Source: Archegozetes longisetosus | Taxonomy: Eukaryota > Arthropoda > Arachnida > Sarcoptiformes > Trhypochthoniidae | Reading direction: 5' to 3' | Assembly: GCA_018873245.2 (NCBI GenBank) | Contig: JAEMBT020000006.1 | Span: forward strand, 503,804 to 567,803 | Length of the DNA stretch: 64,000 nt | Shown: positions 35,301 to 48,118 of the stretch, piece after piece | How positions within the stretch are numbered: the first letter of the stretch is position 1 | Layout of the letters: each line of letters starts with the position of its first letter | Notes under the pieces: model-generated | Database searches by the model: none | What the model saw: only the letters and a program-made list of their open reading frames with translations | Told to the model about the DNA's origin: nothing | Translations under genes and position numbers: made by a program

Positions 35301-38300
35301 TATTTTGCTGAATGCAATCCATTGGGTTGTATTGGATAGTAAGTTTCTTTACTTTATATCCTTACGAGTGCTTACTCTAGTGTAAAAGTAATGCTTTCCC
35401 TAATTGTCTTAATAGAGTATCAGTTATACTGTCAATGATAGTGACAATAAATAGTAAACCTTTCTCCTACTACTGATGATTATATTTACAGAACTTGTTT
35501 GACTTGATGTGACTTCGCGGAAATTTTTAGGATCTGAACTGTTCAACATAAAAGTATTTTATATTTCATAATTAGGAAATTAGATATAATTCTCAAAGTA
35601 AAAGTTTTTGCATGATTTAAAGATATTATGTCTGCTTTTTATATCGTAAATTCTCTCAATTCGCTGATCAATATCAACAAAGCTTAATCTTTATTCACTC
35701 AAACTTGCTGATTATCTGTTGCTCATGTGAAAATGCTCTGTTATTTAGACGTCTTTGCTAAGAATTTTTGGAAGAAATTGCTTCAAAGAACCAATAGATT
35801 ATCTCTTTTTTCTCATATGTCAAAATTTTGCAGAAAAGCATCTTTGAAAAGTGATATTCATGAAGTAACAATGTTTAAGTTAAAGCATTATTTGACTTAT
35901 GGAGGAAAACCTTATAAAGTTATCTATGCAGTCTCATTTCGTGGTTCAATCAAATTGAATCGATTTTCAGTAAGGAAAACTTAACTAATATACTGAACCT
36001 TAAATAAGATTTTTTGTCAGAATAACTTCTTAAACTTAACAAGAGAGTCAAGATTCACCATCAAATTAATTGAAGCAAACAGTGCATTAAGTTTAATAAC
36101 TGTTGATTATGCTTGAGTCAGCATAAGATTGATGCAAGCAATTCCTCACTTATATTTATTGTAATTTTAGTAGTTAATTGTGGTTATTTATGATCAATAT
36201 AAAATATTGAGCGAATCACAAAACTTGCAGTTAAGCGATATTATTATTCTTGATTATGTTCATGAAAAATTGTAGACACAATCGTGCAAATAATATTTAA
36301 ATTTTATAAAGTGAAAGATAAGAACCCCCTCAGCTTTATTAGAGAAATCCATAATTAGTTTTTGTCCAAATAAGTAATCAATTCAATAATTGATTAGAAT
36401 ACTACTCACTGGCATTGGGTCAACAGTTCAGACAAATGAGAATTAAGTAAAAAAACTCAATTTATTATTAATAATAGTTTTACTGAAAAGGATAGTGCTT
36501 TATCAGTACTTCTAATCACACTAAGAATTGAATGAACGCCGATATAAGACGTATAAATAGTCAGTATTAATGCAAAAATAATGATAGCTCACAGAAAAAC
36601 CAAATTATGCGTAATCTAATGTGAATAATGCAGAAGTTATTTATTTGAATCCAAACCACGCATTAGAGTCGGTTCGAAAGCAATGACTTCGGGATCTGTT
36701 CATCAAAAGTTTTAAATCATTGTTCAAGAGTTTATTTTGATAAAATGAAAGCTGTTCAAAAATTTGAATGCACAAAATAGGATATTGATTGCTTTCTAAA
36801 AATTTCATATATTTCATGTTTATAACAAGGATAAATTAAACTTAACATTAAAACTAAAATTAATTTCATAAAATAACTTTTGGTTTGACTACATTTCTAA
36901 TTGAATAACTCTTACGTAACGTTTCAATACAAACATTGCCTTAAGTATTGATAGAGTTTAAATAAAAGGTTTATAGTTGTTCAATTTTGCAAAAATAGGT
37001 TCAAGCGAAATAGAATAACTAATATGCATATTTCAAGAGAACTATTCGCTTTTTAGCATTAACACAAATTCACTAAAACGTTTTATGTAAAGCCATCTTT
37101 ATTCAGTCGTCTGTTTTTCAAATCATAGGCACTAAACTGAGATTAGAGAGACAAATATAAATGAAATGAGTCATATAAATGAAATGAGTCATTTCTTTTT
37201 TAAGGCATGTTTAGGGGAAACAAGTTTCGCGCAATTATATCGAATCAAATCTGATTCAATATAAGCACTCAGAGTGCTTTAACTCATACCTTCAAATGAC
37301 AAAACTTATGTATTTACTGGTACGGTTAATGGCAAATATCCTCTAATTCATATTTATCGAACAGAGATCGTGTTTGTATCGCGTTATCAGATAACGGATA
37401 TCAATAATTTCCTATTGGGTTATATTTGGTTGGATGAAGCGATCGTCAGCTTCAATCATACTAATTTTGTTTTATGACTCATTCAAAGGAAAACACTACG
37501 TTTTTTATCACAATAATCAATATTAAAAAAAGGCGGTATTCACGTATTAGATAGGAGAGAACCGCAATTGTCTAGATTATTTTCAAATATTTAAAAAATA
37601 ACGGTTCTCTTGGTAGAGAGGATTTAGATTAATCTAAACATTTTTGTGATTTCTCGTTAAAAAATTGAAAAATGTTTGTTATGTAATCATTTTGATTGAA
37701 TTTGTAGCACAATCCATAAATAATTTAGCAAACTAAGTGTATTCAATATTCAAATTCTAAATGAAACCATAGGATACAAGGCAGAGAAAGTGACCTTTGC
37801 TCTGCCATTCATATAAGTATGTATTGCTTGAAAAATAAACATACGCGCAATAAAAATTCATTCAAGTTTGATTTTACGAAATTCTCGGAAGATTTATTTG
37901 CATTATCGAAACCCTAAGTCATAAAGGCTTGAAGAGATTGTTGAGTATCAGTCTCGAAACTAAGATAGATTAGAGAATTTTATTATTTACTTTTGACTCA
38001 ACTCATTTAGCCATCTCGAACTAACACTCTTATGAGTTTCGTGTAACGGCCAATCCGTAGAAAGTTCTAGTTATCAAATAATAGTTAAGTATGATTGACA
38101 CAAGATATAAACGAAAACTACACAATATCAAATGCAGATATCAATGAGAATATAATATTTGTTAGAGTAGATATCGTTGGGTTAATCCTAGAAAGTTCTA
38201 AATCGATTGTTTTCGAAATTGAGTTATTGATGGACTCTCATACTATAATATGAGCCTGATAGTTCTATCTATTCAGATTTTCGCAGTTCAATCTAGTTTA

Positions 38301-40899
38301 GCTTCTGCAAATCAAACTAGAACAACTGAAAGAGAAAAATCTCAGTCCGACTGCTTTTCCGTTCATTTTTGATCATTACAAATGAAAAATACGACCATGA
38401 GCAGGTGAAACATTGTAAGGCTTAATTTTTGCTTTAAAATATATATCCGAAAGATTATTTCAGTCAAGATGATCAAATGTCTGAAATAATCGGTCACTGG
38501 ATCAAGCTTTAGAAGTTAATTAATGACCAATACGAGCGTAATTCATGACTTTTACAGATTTTAAAGTTAATTTCAGTGTTAATTTTATTCAAATAACCAC
38601 CAAGGTTAAATTTTAAAATTTCTTTGAAAATTTCTATTGTAGCACATACTATCAAAAACATCGCAGAAATAGATCCGTGAGTCTTTTGCTTACCTTTGAA
38701 CTAACTTTTTTCTGAATTTGCTACTTCAACTGAGATTACTACTGAATTTTCTATTTTGAACTTTCTAGAAATAAATCATAAGCTCGATTTCACTGCCAGA
38801 CAGTTTTGAATAAGAAATAGAGTACTCATAAAACTATTAAAGAAAAGCCTCGAATCAGACTAGACTATAAAAGTACCTGACACTCTTAATCAGATCAAAT
38901 ACAGATCACAAAATCTTGTGCTGACAATTAACTATTAATTGAACTCAAACGTTGATATGGTTTTTCTCCGCGGCATAGTCTTTTGTTTAGAACTTTGAGG
39001 AACTAATACGACCAAATGAAAAGAATGATCAAAACTGAATAATAGAATTCTAGATAATCTCTTATCTATTGAACGATTCATACGTTGCGATGTAAGGAAT
39101 TAGTGTAATCTTTTCAGTCTGTCAATAGTTTTCTATTTTGATTATTCAAGTAAATAGAATATTCTATACTAAATATAACTTGTTTGAGGCGCATTGTTCT
39201 TAGGTAAAGATTATATATTAAGTAAATAACTGAAAATTGATTGTATGTAAGACTGACCCGAATATGGCGTATGAGCTCCAGAAGCATATGGAGTGTAATA
39301 ATCATTTAAGTCAGTTAGAAATGGATTAGACATTATGCTATCACGCGATGACGCACGGGATATTCGTGTTGAATAGTCTGGTAGAGTCACTGGAGTTTCA
39401 ATAGGGGTTATGTCTATTGAGTTCGGTTTAACAACACTTTGACCACTTATAGCACTTTCAACATATGAAGTGTCAAAAGGATCGGGTTCTGTGTCGACCT
39501 CAGTCTCTAATTCACAATTCAATTGTTTATCTGTCGATAGTATCAGTTCTGCGGCAGCTTTTGGTGCGACAGCTGACACGTCAACAAATGAAGTGTCAAA
39601 TGGATCGTCCAAATAATCTTCTTCTTCGAAGACTACCGGTTGATAAGCGACTGGAATAACTTCTGGTTCTTTATTGAAACCGAAATCGTCCAATATATTC
39701 GATGCCGACGAAGAATCAGCTTTCTCAATAGGTTCTTCGGCTACTTTTCTCAATTTTTCTTCAGTTATCTGTTGCGGAGATTTTGATTCGGCGATTGACT
39801 CGCCTTCCTTTGGCTCAACTTTAAGGAAAGATGAAAAATTTAAACAAAGTAATAAAAGCATAGGTTTCTATATTAATCGAGCTGTTTTCAAAATATTAGC
39901 TAAAAACATATATTTTTAATGTGGTATTAATTTGAGGCTTCAAAACTATTTTAATTTTAATTGACTTCAGTTGACATTAATTAGTGCTGGAATTCCCTAA
40001 ATATCAGTTCATAAAATTTTGATGCACTTCAAAGGTAGATAATTCGAAGTCTCAAATGACACATATTGTTGGTAATTGCATCTAAATTTAGATTTTCAAG
40101 CATTTGATATGATTTTTCAAACAATAATAATATAGATTTATATGTTTAAAAAGTTGTGTTATGTAATCAAAAAATGAAATTTGAACACGAGCTTTTGTCC
40201 ATGATTTATAGACGTATACAAGAATAAAAAGATATGATTTCACGTCTACGACTAAAAAACTAAAAAACCATAGTAGAATAATAATAAAGAGCATAAAAAT
40301 CCTGATAAAATCGAAGCTATTTTTATGAGCTATGAAAATCAAGTTGAATAAAAATATTGTTTGAATAGTCTGGTAATTAATGTTGGGATAGAAAAATTAC
40401 CAGAATTCTCCTCTACAATATCCTCTTGTTTACTGTCTTCAGAGAATGCAATCCAACTGCCAGCAGGTTTTGGGGCGTTTTCATCATTTTCAGGCACATA
40501 ATCGTGATCAGATTTATTGATGATCTCATCGACAGCACTCGTGTCCTTTAATTTCTCTAAAGCACTTTGTGTTTTACTAGTTATGTCTTCAACTTTTGCA
40601 GTTAAACTAAGAAAGAACTTCCAGTCTTCGCGATCCTTCTTATTCTCTTCTTTTTCTTTAAGTTTTTCTTTTTCCTCTTTTTTACGCACAAACTCTTTTT
40701 CTCTCAACTGTTCGAGCAGTTCATCGGCACTGATCTCAGGTTCTTGTTGTAGCGGTTGTGTCGAAACACCATTTGCTGTCTGATCTTGATTTAGAGTCGA
40801 TGGATGTGGTGGTACTTGGATTGGGTAATGATCATAATCGTCGTCATCATCATGTTTTGGCTTATTATGTACTTTCAATTTCTTCTTTAAAAAGTTCAT
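29343..40899 (-). CDS. stn: stoned/stonin endocytic adaptor with StonedA-like N-terminus
   Basis: Ten exons: 40899-40401, 39818-39258, 35246-34662, 33937-33699, 33644-32949, 32302-31722, 31650-31344, 31191-30725, 29914-29779 and 29695-29343; phases match at every join (about 1474 aa). Exons 1-2 resemble StonedA: charged coiled coil (~60-125), KPAGSWIAF, and two DPFDTS repeats. The middle is acidic with many DPF motifs (AP-2 binding) and NPF motifs (STNPFEQ, SNPFLT, NNPFQ; EH-domain binding). Exons 6-10 hold the stonin homology region (GWEMMLRHPNKKK, RYWKKIYVK) and the mu-homology domain ending RLPLTSFDQMPE, which binds synaptotagmin during synaptic-vesicle recycling. Exon 5 changes frame at 33148-33152; one more A in the sense A5 run restores it and the splice phase, so an assembly error is likely. 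Confidence 0.88.
34153..34393 (-). mobile_element. SINE-like, tRNA-derived repeat in a stoned intron
   Basis: Minus strand. The 5' part begins GACCGCCAAGGTGTAGGGAT, contains a hairpin-like AACTTTGAGGCTCAAGTCTAAAGTT and AGTTCGATTCTCG, close to the RNA polymerase III B box GGTTCGANNCC. The 3' end is a short (AATG)n tail. Flanks CTAACATTAAC (34142-34152) and CTAAAATTAAC (34394-34404) look like an 11-bp target duplication with one mismatch. The body is clearly more GC-rich than the intron. It is not a tRNA gene: the cloverleaf cannot be completed. Confidence 0.6.
35247..39257 (-). other. 4-kb second intron of the stoned gene
   Basis: AT-rich, bounded by donor GTCAGT at 39257 and acceptor CCAG next to 35246. 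An open stretch at 35727-35984 shows no recognisable domain. A 20-bp tandem pair (ATATAAATGAAATGAGTC) lies near 37155-37195. This is where a separate StonedB promoter or alternative start could hide; I see no clear motif. Confidence 0.55.
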
Positions 40900-43800
40900 C
40901 GCATACTGACTCGAAATTTCTATTTATTTGTCATAAATAATCAAATTGTTAATTTAAATATGATTATGAGTACAAAAGTAACAATTAATAAAAAATTGAT
41001 TGAAAAATTGTTCATACAACAACTGGTCATTGATTTTTGATTAATCTATGGGTTACTGTTTTTTTTGTTGGTATGAGTAGTAGAAAGGAGACGACTGGCA
41101 GTAAACTGGCAGAAATAATTGAAACAGTTTTTATTCACACGTTTTGCCAATCATTTTCTAAGCCTTTATTTTCCAAAAACTAAACTCTTATCACGGTTAC
41201 TTCAAGAATTATCTTTTTCATCTTATTCAGTTGGACAAAAATAAAATTGTATTTCGCAGGAGATGAAAATATTTAATTTGATGCAAAAATAAAACTCGAT
41301 TGATTCTTTCTTTCTCCAAACTTTCTGCAAATGAATCGAAACAATGAGATAAAAACTAATTTATATCTAATTGTGCCAAAGAATGATTCACTTATTCGTC
41401 ATGGTTAAATCACATAGATTATTGATTCTTTGAGTCGTGAAAAAACCCAAACAAAAAATTAAGGCATTAATTGATTGATTAAAGAAAGTATATTGAATGA
41501 GATTCTTTATTAGGATAATTAAAAGTGAGACACTAACGCAAAAACTATGAGTCACATATAATTATATAAGGATTCGAATTGAAAAGATAAATACCCGTAA
41601 CTGAAATTAGATTTAGTTTTAATTTAACATAAATTCTGGGATCAATTTTCAATAAAGATCAAGTCAATATAATATGACAGAATAGATATAATAATAATTG
41701 GTCTGTCATACCATTATATTATTGACTATTTTGCTACTGGTCACAGAAAAAATTCCACTTCAGTTCTGGTCAATATATACTATTGAATGAGTATTACAAT
41801 TGAATGGAGTGTTGAGAAAACAGGTCGAAAAATAACGTTATTTAGTCTATTCTTTTTACGCAGTCATATACTGATAGAGTACACAATTTCCGACATTTTC
41901 CCATCATATACAAATGCAATGCTTCTCAAAGTTTGACTCGCATTAATGCACAGATAGAAGTGTCTAACTATGAACACAGTGAACGTCAATTGCGCGCTTC
42001 AGACCTCATACCTAAAAACCTTATGACCGATCGATATTGTTCGCATAGTTCTTCACTAGAATGCATGACCGAAACACCACATATTTTTGCTCTCACTTAC
42101 TAGTAAAATACAGACTAAACTATTTTCAGGTATCGGCTAATTGAACAGATATTTCTGATAAATAGCTTGAATTCAACTAATTTGATTAGCTTGTTTTAAA
42201 TTATTTTAATTAATTTTAAAGCTTTCGAATTTTACTATACCTAAAATTTACTCAAATAGAGACTCGATTGCGTAGGAATACGAAATTGAAATGTCAATGA
42301 GTAAAAAAGGTTTTGTTTATTGAATTCCTTATTAAATTAAGGTTTAGTATTTCTCGTATTAGAATAATTCAAAAATTGTTTGCTTATTCAGCACTCAAAG
42401 AGGTCTCAGAACTCAGCATGAATCCTACAGTCGTAATAAAGCGACTTGAGTTCAACTGACTGGATGCTAGAATTGGATATCAGCAATAAAGAAAAATCGA
42501 GAAATAAACTCAATTTTTCTGAGTTTTATGGAAAATAAGAAAACTCGTAGAATAGACTCAACTTGAAATAATTTTAAATTGGTAGCATCTTGTGTCGAAT
42601 AAGAATTACGATCTATACAATTCTTAATTAAATCCAATTTTTTCAAACTCAACGTCTGTTCTCTATACAAAAATGCATTTTTTATTGTAAGAGTCTTTAA
42701 TTACTCAAAATTCAAATATTATTAATTCTTAGGAATAATTTTGATAACTTGAGAAATTTGATTTTTTATACTGAAATACCTTATGAAATTATCACAATTA
42801 CAAGCTTGATGTTAACCATTTTCAAACTTTATATTAAGCATATTTGTAGCTGAATCTGAGTACTAATCAAGAGGTCTTTAAGCCATAGATTAAAAGATTG
42901 TTTAATAATTGATCGGCAAATATGCGAAGTTTCAGCTCAACAGCGAATAAACACACTCAAAAACTTTCTGAAAAAGCACGATAAGTGTGAATTAGGCTCT
43001 AATCCTCACAATCCTAGTCTCTTATGCAGAGTCATATTCAAACAATCGTTTCGTGGGCATCAAAGTTTGCGATATCTGAACAAGTTTTCACTGTTTCTAT
43101 CGATTATTTGTGAGAATCTTAATTGATTTAGTGGCTTGAATCACAACAAATCATATTTGTCTGCCACTGTTTCTCTAAATAAAAACATCAAGAGCTTATT
43201 CTCGAAAATATTCAATTGATGCTGACTTTCTAGCACTATGTAAAGTGACTTTCAAACGTAAAATAACTACAAAGAATTTGAATTAATCCTATTTGCAAAT
43301 ATTTACTCTCGATTACAAAGCTTTTGCCAAAGTATTATATTGTAGAAATTTCAATGCAATTGTAAATCTCAATAGATCTTTGTTACCCGTTTGTATTATA
43401 AGATGACTTGTTTTGATCAACTGTATCTAATAATCTAAAATACTTCAAGAGTCATTCAAATTTATCAATTCGAATTGAAGGATAGCTTTGAAGTCATTTT
43501 TGTAAGTGAACTTGTTCAATAGTGTTTGACAAAATGTGTTTGAAAACAGCTAAATCGAATGCATGATTTTTGTCAACATAAATCTTAAATTAAATATTTG
43601 AACTGAAAAATGAAACAGAAACGATAGATAACTAGCTTTTCAATTTTCCAAGTATTTTTTCAAGATTTTTACCGTGTTTTTATATTTGATAATATAATTA
43701 AAATTGAAATGACATAGCATTCTATTTAGAGTTTTTCCTGTTACTTTTTGATTATTTTCTAATAAAAAATGCATACAAATCCAGAAATATTTGAGAATTC

Positions 43801-46630
43801 ATTTTTACAGTCTTTTAGTTACGACTACAAAAAATTTTGTTCACTTAAAAAATCTTTACAAAATTAGTATCTGCGTAGAATTGAGGGAGTCTTTGTCAAA
43901 CAATAGACTGATAACAAATTTAGTATATTTCTTTATGGGAAAAGTGCACGAATTCACTTCATAACTTGTGATAAAGGGATGGTTGATGTATGTCATAATT
44001 TATTCGATTGGTAAGACTGAGGTCTTTCAATTATGCTCATAATGAGAGATTCGGGCTTATACGCAAACTTAATTTGTTAAATGGAATTTGCTCTTATGAT
44101 CTATAGAAATAATAACTATGTAAATGAAGTTCAATCTTTTAAGGCATAGCGGTTATGGCATTCATTAATTCTTTGAAAGCCAAACGAACTAAACTTTGGT
44201 TAAATTACCAGATATTCTGATTTGGTTTCTTGACATAAATTCTTTGCTTTTACGCAGAATAATAGTTAGATTCGAATAAAAAAATATATTTAAAGCCATA
44301 GGAAGTTAATATAAAATGAATATTTGAGTTGTATCTATGGATACTAACAACTTTTTCTCTGCGTAAGAGAAAAAGATGTGACACAACAAGATTTAACGGT
44401 CGAACCCTTTTATCACAACAAGATTAATGAATTTACTTATAATTTACTATTTTTCTTGACATCGAGATAAAACCTTTTCAATTAAATAGTTTCTATGAAT
44501 CCAAATTTAAGAGAAAACTATTAAATACTGGTTCTTATTAATTGAATTGATCACAATATTTTGAAGTGCTTAAAACACTTTTTTGATTGTAGTTTCAATA
44601 AAATTGCCCAAAATTGTATTGATGTTAGTTCTGCTTAAGAAATTCAAATGAAAGATCTATAGATAAGGCTTACTATAATAAGGTTGAAATGAATGAATAT
44701 CTCATGAATTTGATAGAAAATAAATGTTAAGTGGTAGTTTTCTCTGTATCATTTATGAATACATCATATATGAAATAAGCGTTAATATTTACCATTTATA
44801 AGCTAACAACATAAACAACTAATATGGATAATCAGTATCTATTACTCCTTTTTAACCTAACTATTAGAAAGACCAGGTCTTAAAATTAAAAATTAAGAAT
44901 TTCATAAAACCATGAATCACTTGATCGAAAGTTAAGCAATAGATGAAAATGAAACAACACTTTAATTGAATTAAAATAAATTTGCTCACATATTGCTTAT
45001 TAATGATGACATTTTGAACGAACATAATAATACACTCAAAATTTATTCATTTGTATAGAATTTTTTTCCATTAGTAATCCCTTAACTCTCAAAGATAAGA
45101 ATTAAGCACTGAATTTATTACTAGTTCTTCGTTGAATGGCGCACTAAATTTTGATAAGATTTTTGTTGTTGAAATAGTATTGATGTAATAGTTTTCGGTT
45201 AAAAAAGGGTTTCTATAATATTCAAAACTTTCGCCTAAAATGTTGCCTCAATTTATTATTTGAAGAATTTCTTCTGTAATTTAAAAAATGATGGCACTTT
45301 TGTTATAGATAACATTTTTGAAAATTATTTTCTATGTAAGAACTGATTAGATTAAGCCGAAAAAAATGAAAAGTTTAGTCAATATTAGGTGCGATGAGTC
45401 TGCGATGTTGTTATGTGATCAGTAACTATAATATTGATTTTGCTAGAATTCAGTGATTCTATGCTATTATTAACTAAAGTAGTCCTAATACTCTTCAGGT
45501 TATTATATGTCAATTTGCGTTCTACTAACAGTTTTCACTTGTCTATTATATCTGAAATAAAATTATAAGTATTTGCCTTCCGAGTTATATCTTTATCGAG
45601 ACTTGCAATAGAAATGTATTTTAAAGTTTGTTCAGAAAATATTTCAACTTTGATTTCTCCTTATTTGGTAATTTGATTTTCTATTTTGACATTGTTAACC
45701 AAAAGTAAAACTTTATAGAAAGTCTATTTGTATCTGTGAAACCAATAATACTTAAATGATTAATGAAGTGAAGGATGGCTAAATTGATTAGGACTGAGAT
45801 GGCTCTCAATCTTAAGAGTTTGATTCAATTGGAATGTGCACTATTACAATTGCAACAAAATTTGGACTTTCTAGCAAAACTTTTTTAACATAATTTAAAA
45901 TTTTACGAAAAGTAGAATTCGTGTTAAGAATATATTTTAAAATCGTAAAAAAATACAAACTTAATCTTTAGATTTTCTTGAAAAATATCTGAAGAAATAT
46001 AACAAGTTTACTAAAGACCACTAGAAACTTTTGATTGAGTAGATTACTATTTTTATTTTATTTTATTGAAGTAGCAGCTTTTTAATGAAATATTTTCATA
46101 AACCAATTTTTAGTGAATCAAAACTAATTTGGCCAAATCATAGATGAACTGATAGTTTGGTGTGATAGTAAAATGTATTGTTTTCATTTGTATCGTATAC
46201 TGGACAATACTGTATATTAAGTTAGAATATAAGACAGAAGGACTCGATCACAAGCCCCAAAAGTCGAACAAAAGATTAGAAGTTAATGCTATTCGTCTGA
46301 TATTTTACAATTTAGACCACTTTTGTTAACATTAATCACATTTTGAGAAAAAAATCTTGCAGCAAACAATTGATAGTTAAGGCATTCCAGAAATTTTCAA
46401 AATATTTTTGAGTGATAACAAATTTAAATTTGAATGTTTAAAAATTGATTGAGGCATAACTATCACGCAATTGTTTCCACGACTAATTATAAAATTAATT
46501 TAAAGCCTTGTAATGAAAGCAAATAACAAAAGTAATTGAACTCAAATGAGATGGAAAATTATTATTTGTTACAATTTTAAGAGTGTATTACACCTTAAAA
46601 TAATTCATATTTTAATCTTGATTTGGCTCA
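40900..46630. other. 5.7-kb intergenic stretch, nothing recognised
   Basis: Uniformly AT-rich. The stoned promoter should lie at the left edge. I looked for exons, terminal inverted repeats and hairpins and found none I can support; open frames here are short and without recognisable content. Confidence 0.45.
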
Positions 46631-46638
46631 TATAAAAG
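46631..46638 (+). promoter_or_regulatory. TATA box of the Thr-rich secreted protein gene
   Basis: TATAAAAG about 108 bp upstream of the ATG at 46739, leaving a short 5' leader. Confidence 0.65.
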
Positions 46639-46738
46639 GACAAACATTTCTGTGAAGTTTTCAATTGGAGTTGTTTCAACAACTAATTCAAAAGGTACTT
46701 ATCGAACAAAATTAAAGTTGACAGTATTTGAAAAGAAA

Positions 46739-47173
46739 ATGAACTCAAAGTTAGCACTTTTCAACCTATGCTTCTTTGCCGCGGTTTTGGTGGTCAAAGC
46801 GAATAGCGATACCGTTAAAGGAGTACTTCTTGGTTCTATGATCGCTAATAATAATCATGACAGACATGATCACATTGTTGTGTATCCTGTGAAACGGTAA
46901 AAAATGACTTGAGGATCTTTTTTTAAATTTGTTATTAAAAGTTCATTACTTATTCTAAACTTTTACTTATATTTGCTTAGTTACACAAAAGCGACCCGAC
47001 CAACAACTACAACATTGGCTACGACCACAACCGAAGAAGGACCACATTATATGTCTTATGTTATGTTGCCTTTGAAACTAAAGAAAGTTCCAACAACTAC
47101 AACCACTACTTCAACTTCAACTACAACTTCGACCACTACCAGAGCTCCAAAGCATAAGCACTATTATTGGTGA
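46739..47173 (+). CDS. small secreted Thr-rich protein (paralogue of 1069-1550)
   Basis: Two exons, 46739-46896 and 46981-47173, with a phase-2 GT-AG intron of 84 bp; 116 aa. I chose the ATG at 46739 because it is the first ATG after the TATA box and opens a clean signal peptide (LALFNLCFFAAVLVVKANS). The mature protein has DTVKGVLLGSMIA, a His/Asp-rich stretch, HIVVYPVKR, a first Thr run, YVMLPLKLKK, a longer Thr/Ser run (TTTTTTSTSTTTSTTT) and the C-terminus KHKHYYW. All blocks correspond in order to the gene at 1069-1550. Function unknown; a mucin-like O-glycosylated surface or cuticle component is a guess. AATAAA at 47364. Confidence 0.85.
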
Positions 47174-47363
47174 TCAAATTGAATCAAGTTGTTACATGTC
47201 ATCATAATTTGGACTTTATATTTATATTTATAACCTGTTATGACTTTCATTAACTTACTTATAATTTTCTTTCAAATAACTTTATGAGTAACTTTCAGCA
47301 TTTATTGTCAATATTTTATTGCAAAACGTAACTTTCAGTGAACTTAATTTCTTTTATTTCTAA

Positions 47364-47369
47364 AATAAA
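47364..47369 (+). terminator. poly(A) signal of the Thr-rich protein gene
   Basis: AATAAA about 190 nt after the stop. Confidence 0.55.
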
Positions 47370-47844
47370 ACTTTTCAAAGCATTAATTGATTCGGAGTTG
47401 CACTCGATTATGATATAGAACTTAGGTTTAGCTCTAATTCATACTCAAACAAAAAGCAAAATGATTTGAGATATGAGACAATCAGGTTATTCAATACTTG
47501 TTATTCTAATCAGATCTCACACGAAAATATCAAGAATTGAATAATTGATTAAATCAATAAATGCTTCAATGATAATGAATGTTTTTCAAAGAGTAGAAAC
47601 TTAATTATGAAACATAATTTCCTTGAATAAGGAGTCAGTGCAGTAGACAATGAATAGCAAACATCTTATCGAAAAAATATCTCTTATTCGTTAATCAATC
47701 TCTATGAAGATGAAAATTTGATAAAAACGACCTCGTTATTAGAGGTGTATTTAAAGTGAAAAGTAGTTTTATCATACTTCTTGAGAAATTTTGTTTCGAC
47801 CATACAGTATATCAAGGTATTTTTATAGTTTTCAAGATCTCAAA

Positions 47845-48118
47845 ATGAAACTAGCGGTAAGTTTTAAAAACTAAATTAGATTTTAAGTGAATTTTTAAAA
47901 AATATCTCAAACTATAGACTCTAATAATAATAATTCTTCTGATGTCGACTTCAAACTGCATTTTCTTCAAGTGGTATAAATATAAAGTAAAAAAGTTTTT
48001 ACTATACTTGAAGCTAAGACATGGATGGATTTATGGACCCTTATATCTTGGACCTAATTGTGAAGACTATAATCTATTTCGTCGAAATTCATACCATACT
48101 AGATATCGAATAGGTTAA
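47845..48118 (+). CDS. tiny secreted basic/aromatic peptide gene (70 aa)
   Basis: Two exons: a 12-nt first exon 47845-47856 (MKLA) with a GTAAGT donor, a 61-bp intron ending CTATAG, and exon 2 at 47918-48118 ending TAA. The spliced product is 70 aa. The first ~18 residues form a textbook signal peptide (MKLATLIIIILLMSTSNC). The mature part is basic and rich in Tyr, Lys and Arg (FFKWYKYKVKKFLLY, HGWIYGPLYLGPNCEDYN, YHTRYRIG) with a single Cys. A TATTTAAAG lies ~100 bp upstream (about 47747). I do not recognise a family. A secreted peptide or cuticle/salivary component is possible. The very short first exon makes it easy to miss. Confidence 0.6.

Noticed and set aside
35727..35984. 85-codon open frame inside the stoned intron
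   Set aside because: No ATG-associated context, no splice sites fitting the gene, no recognisable domain.
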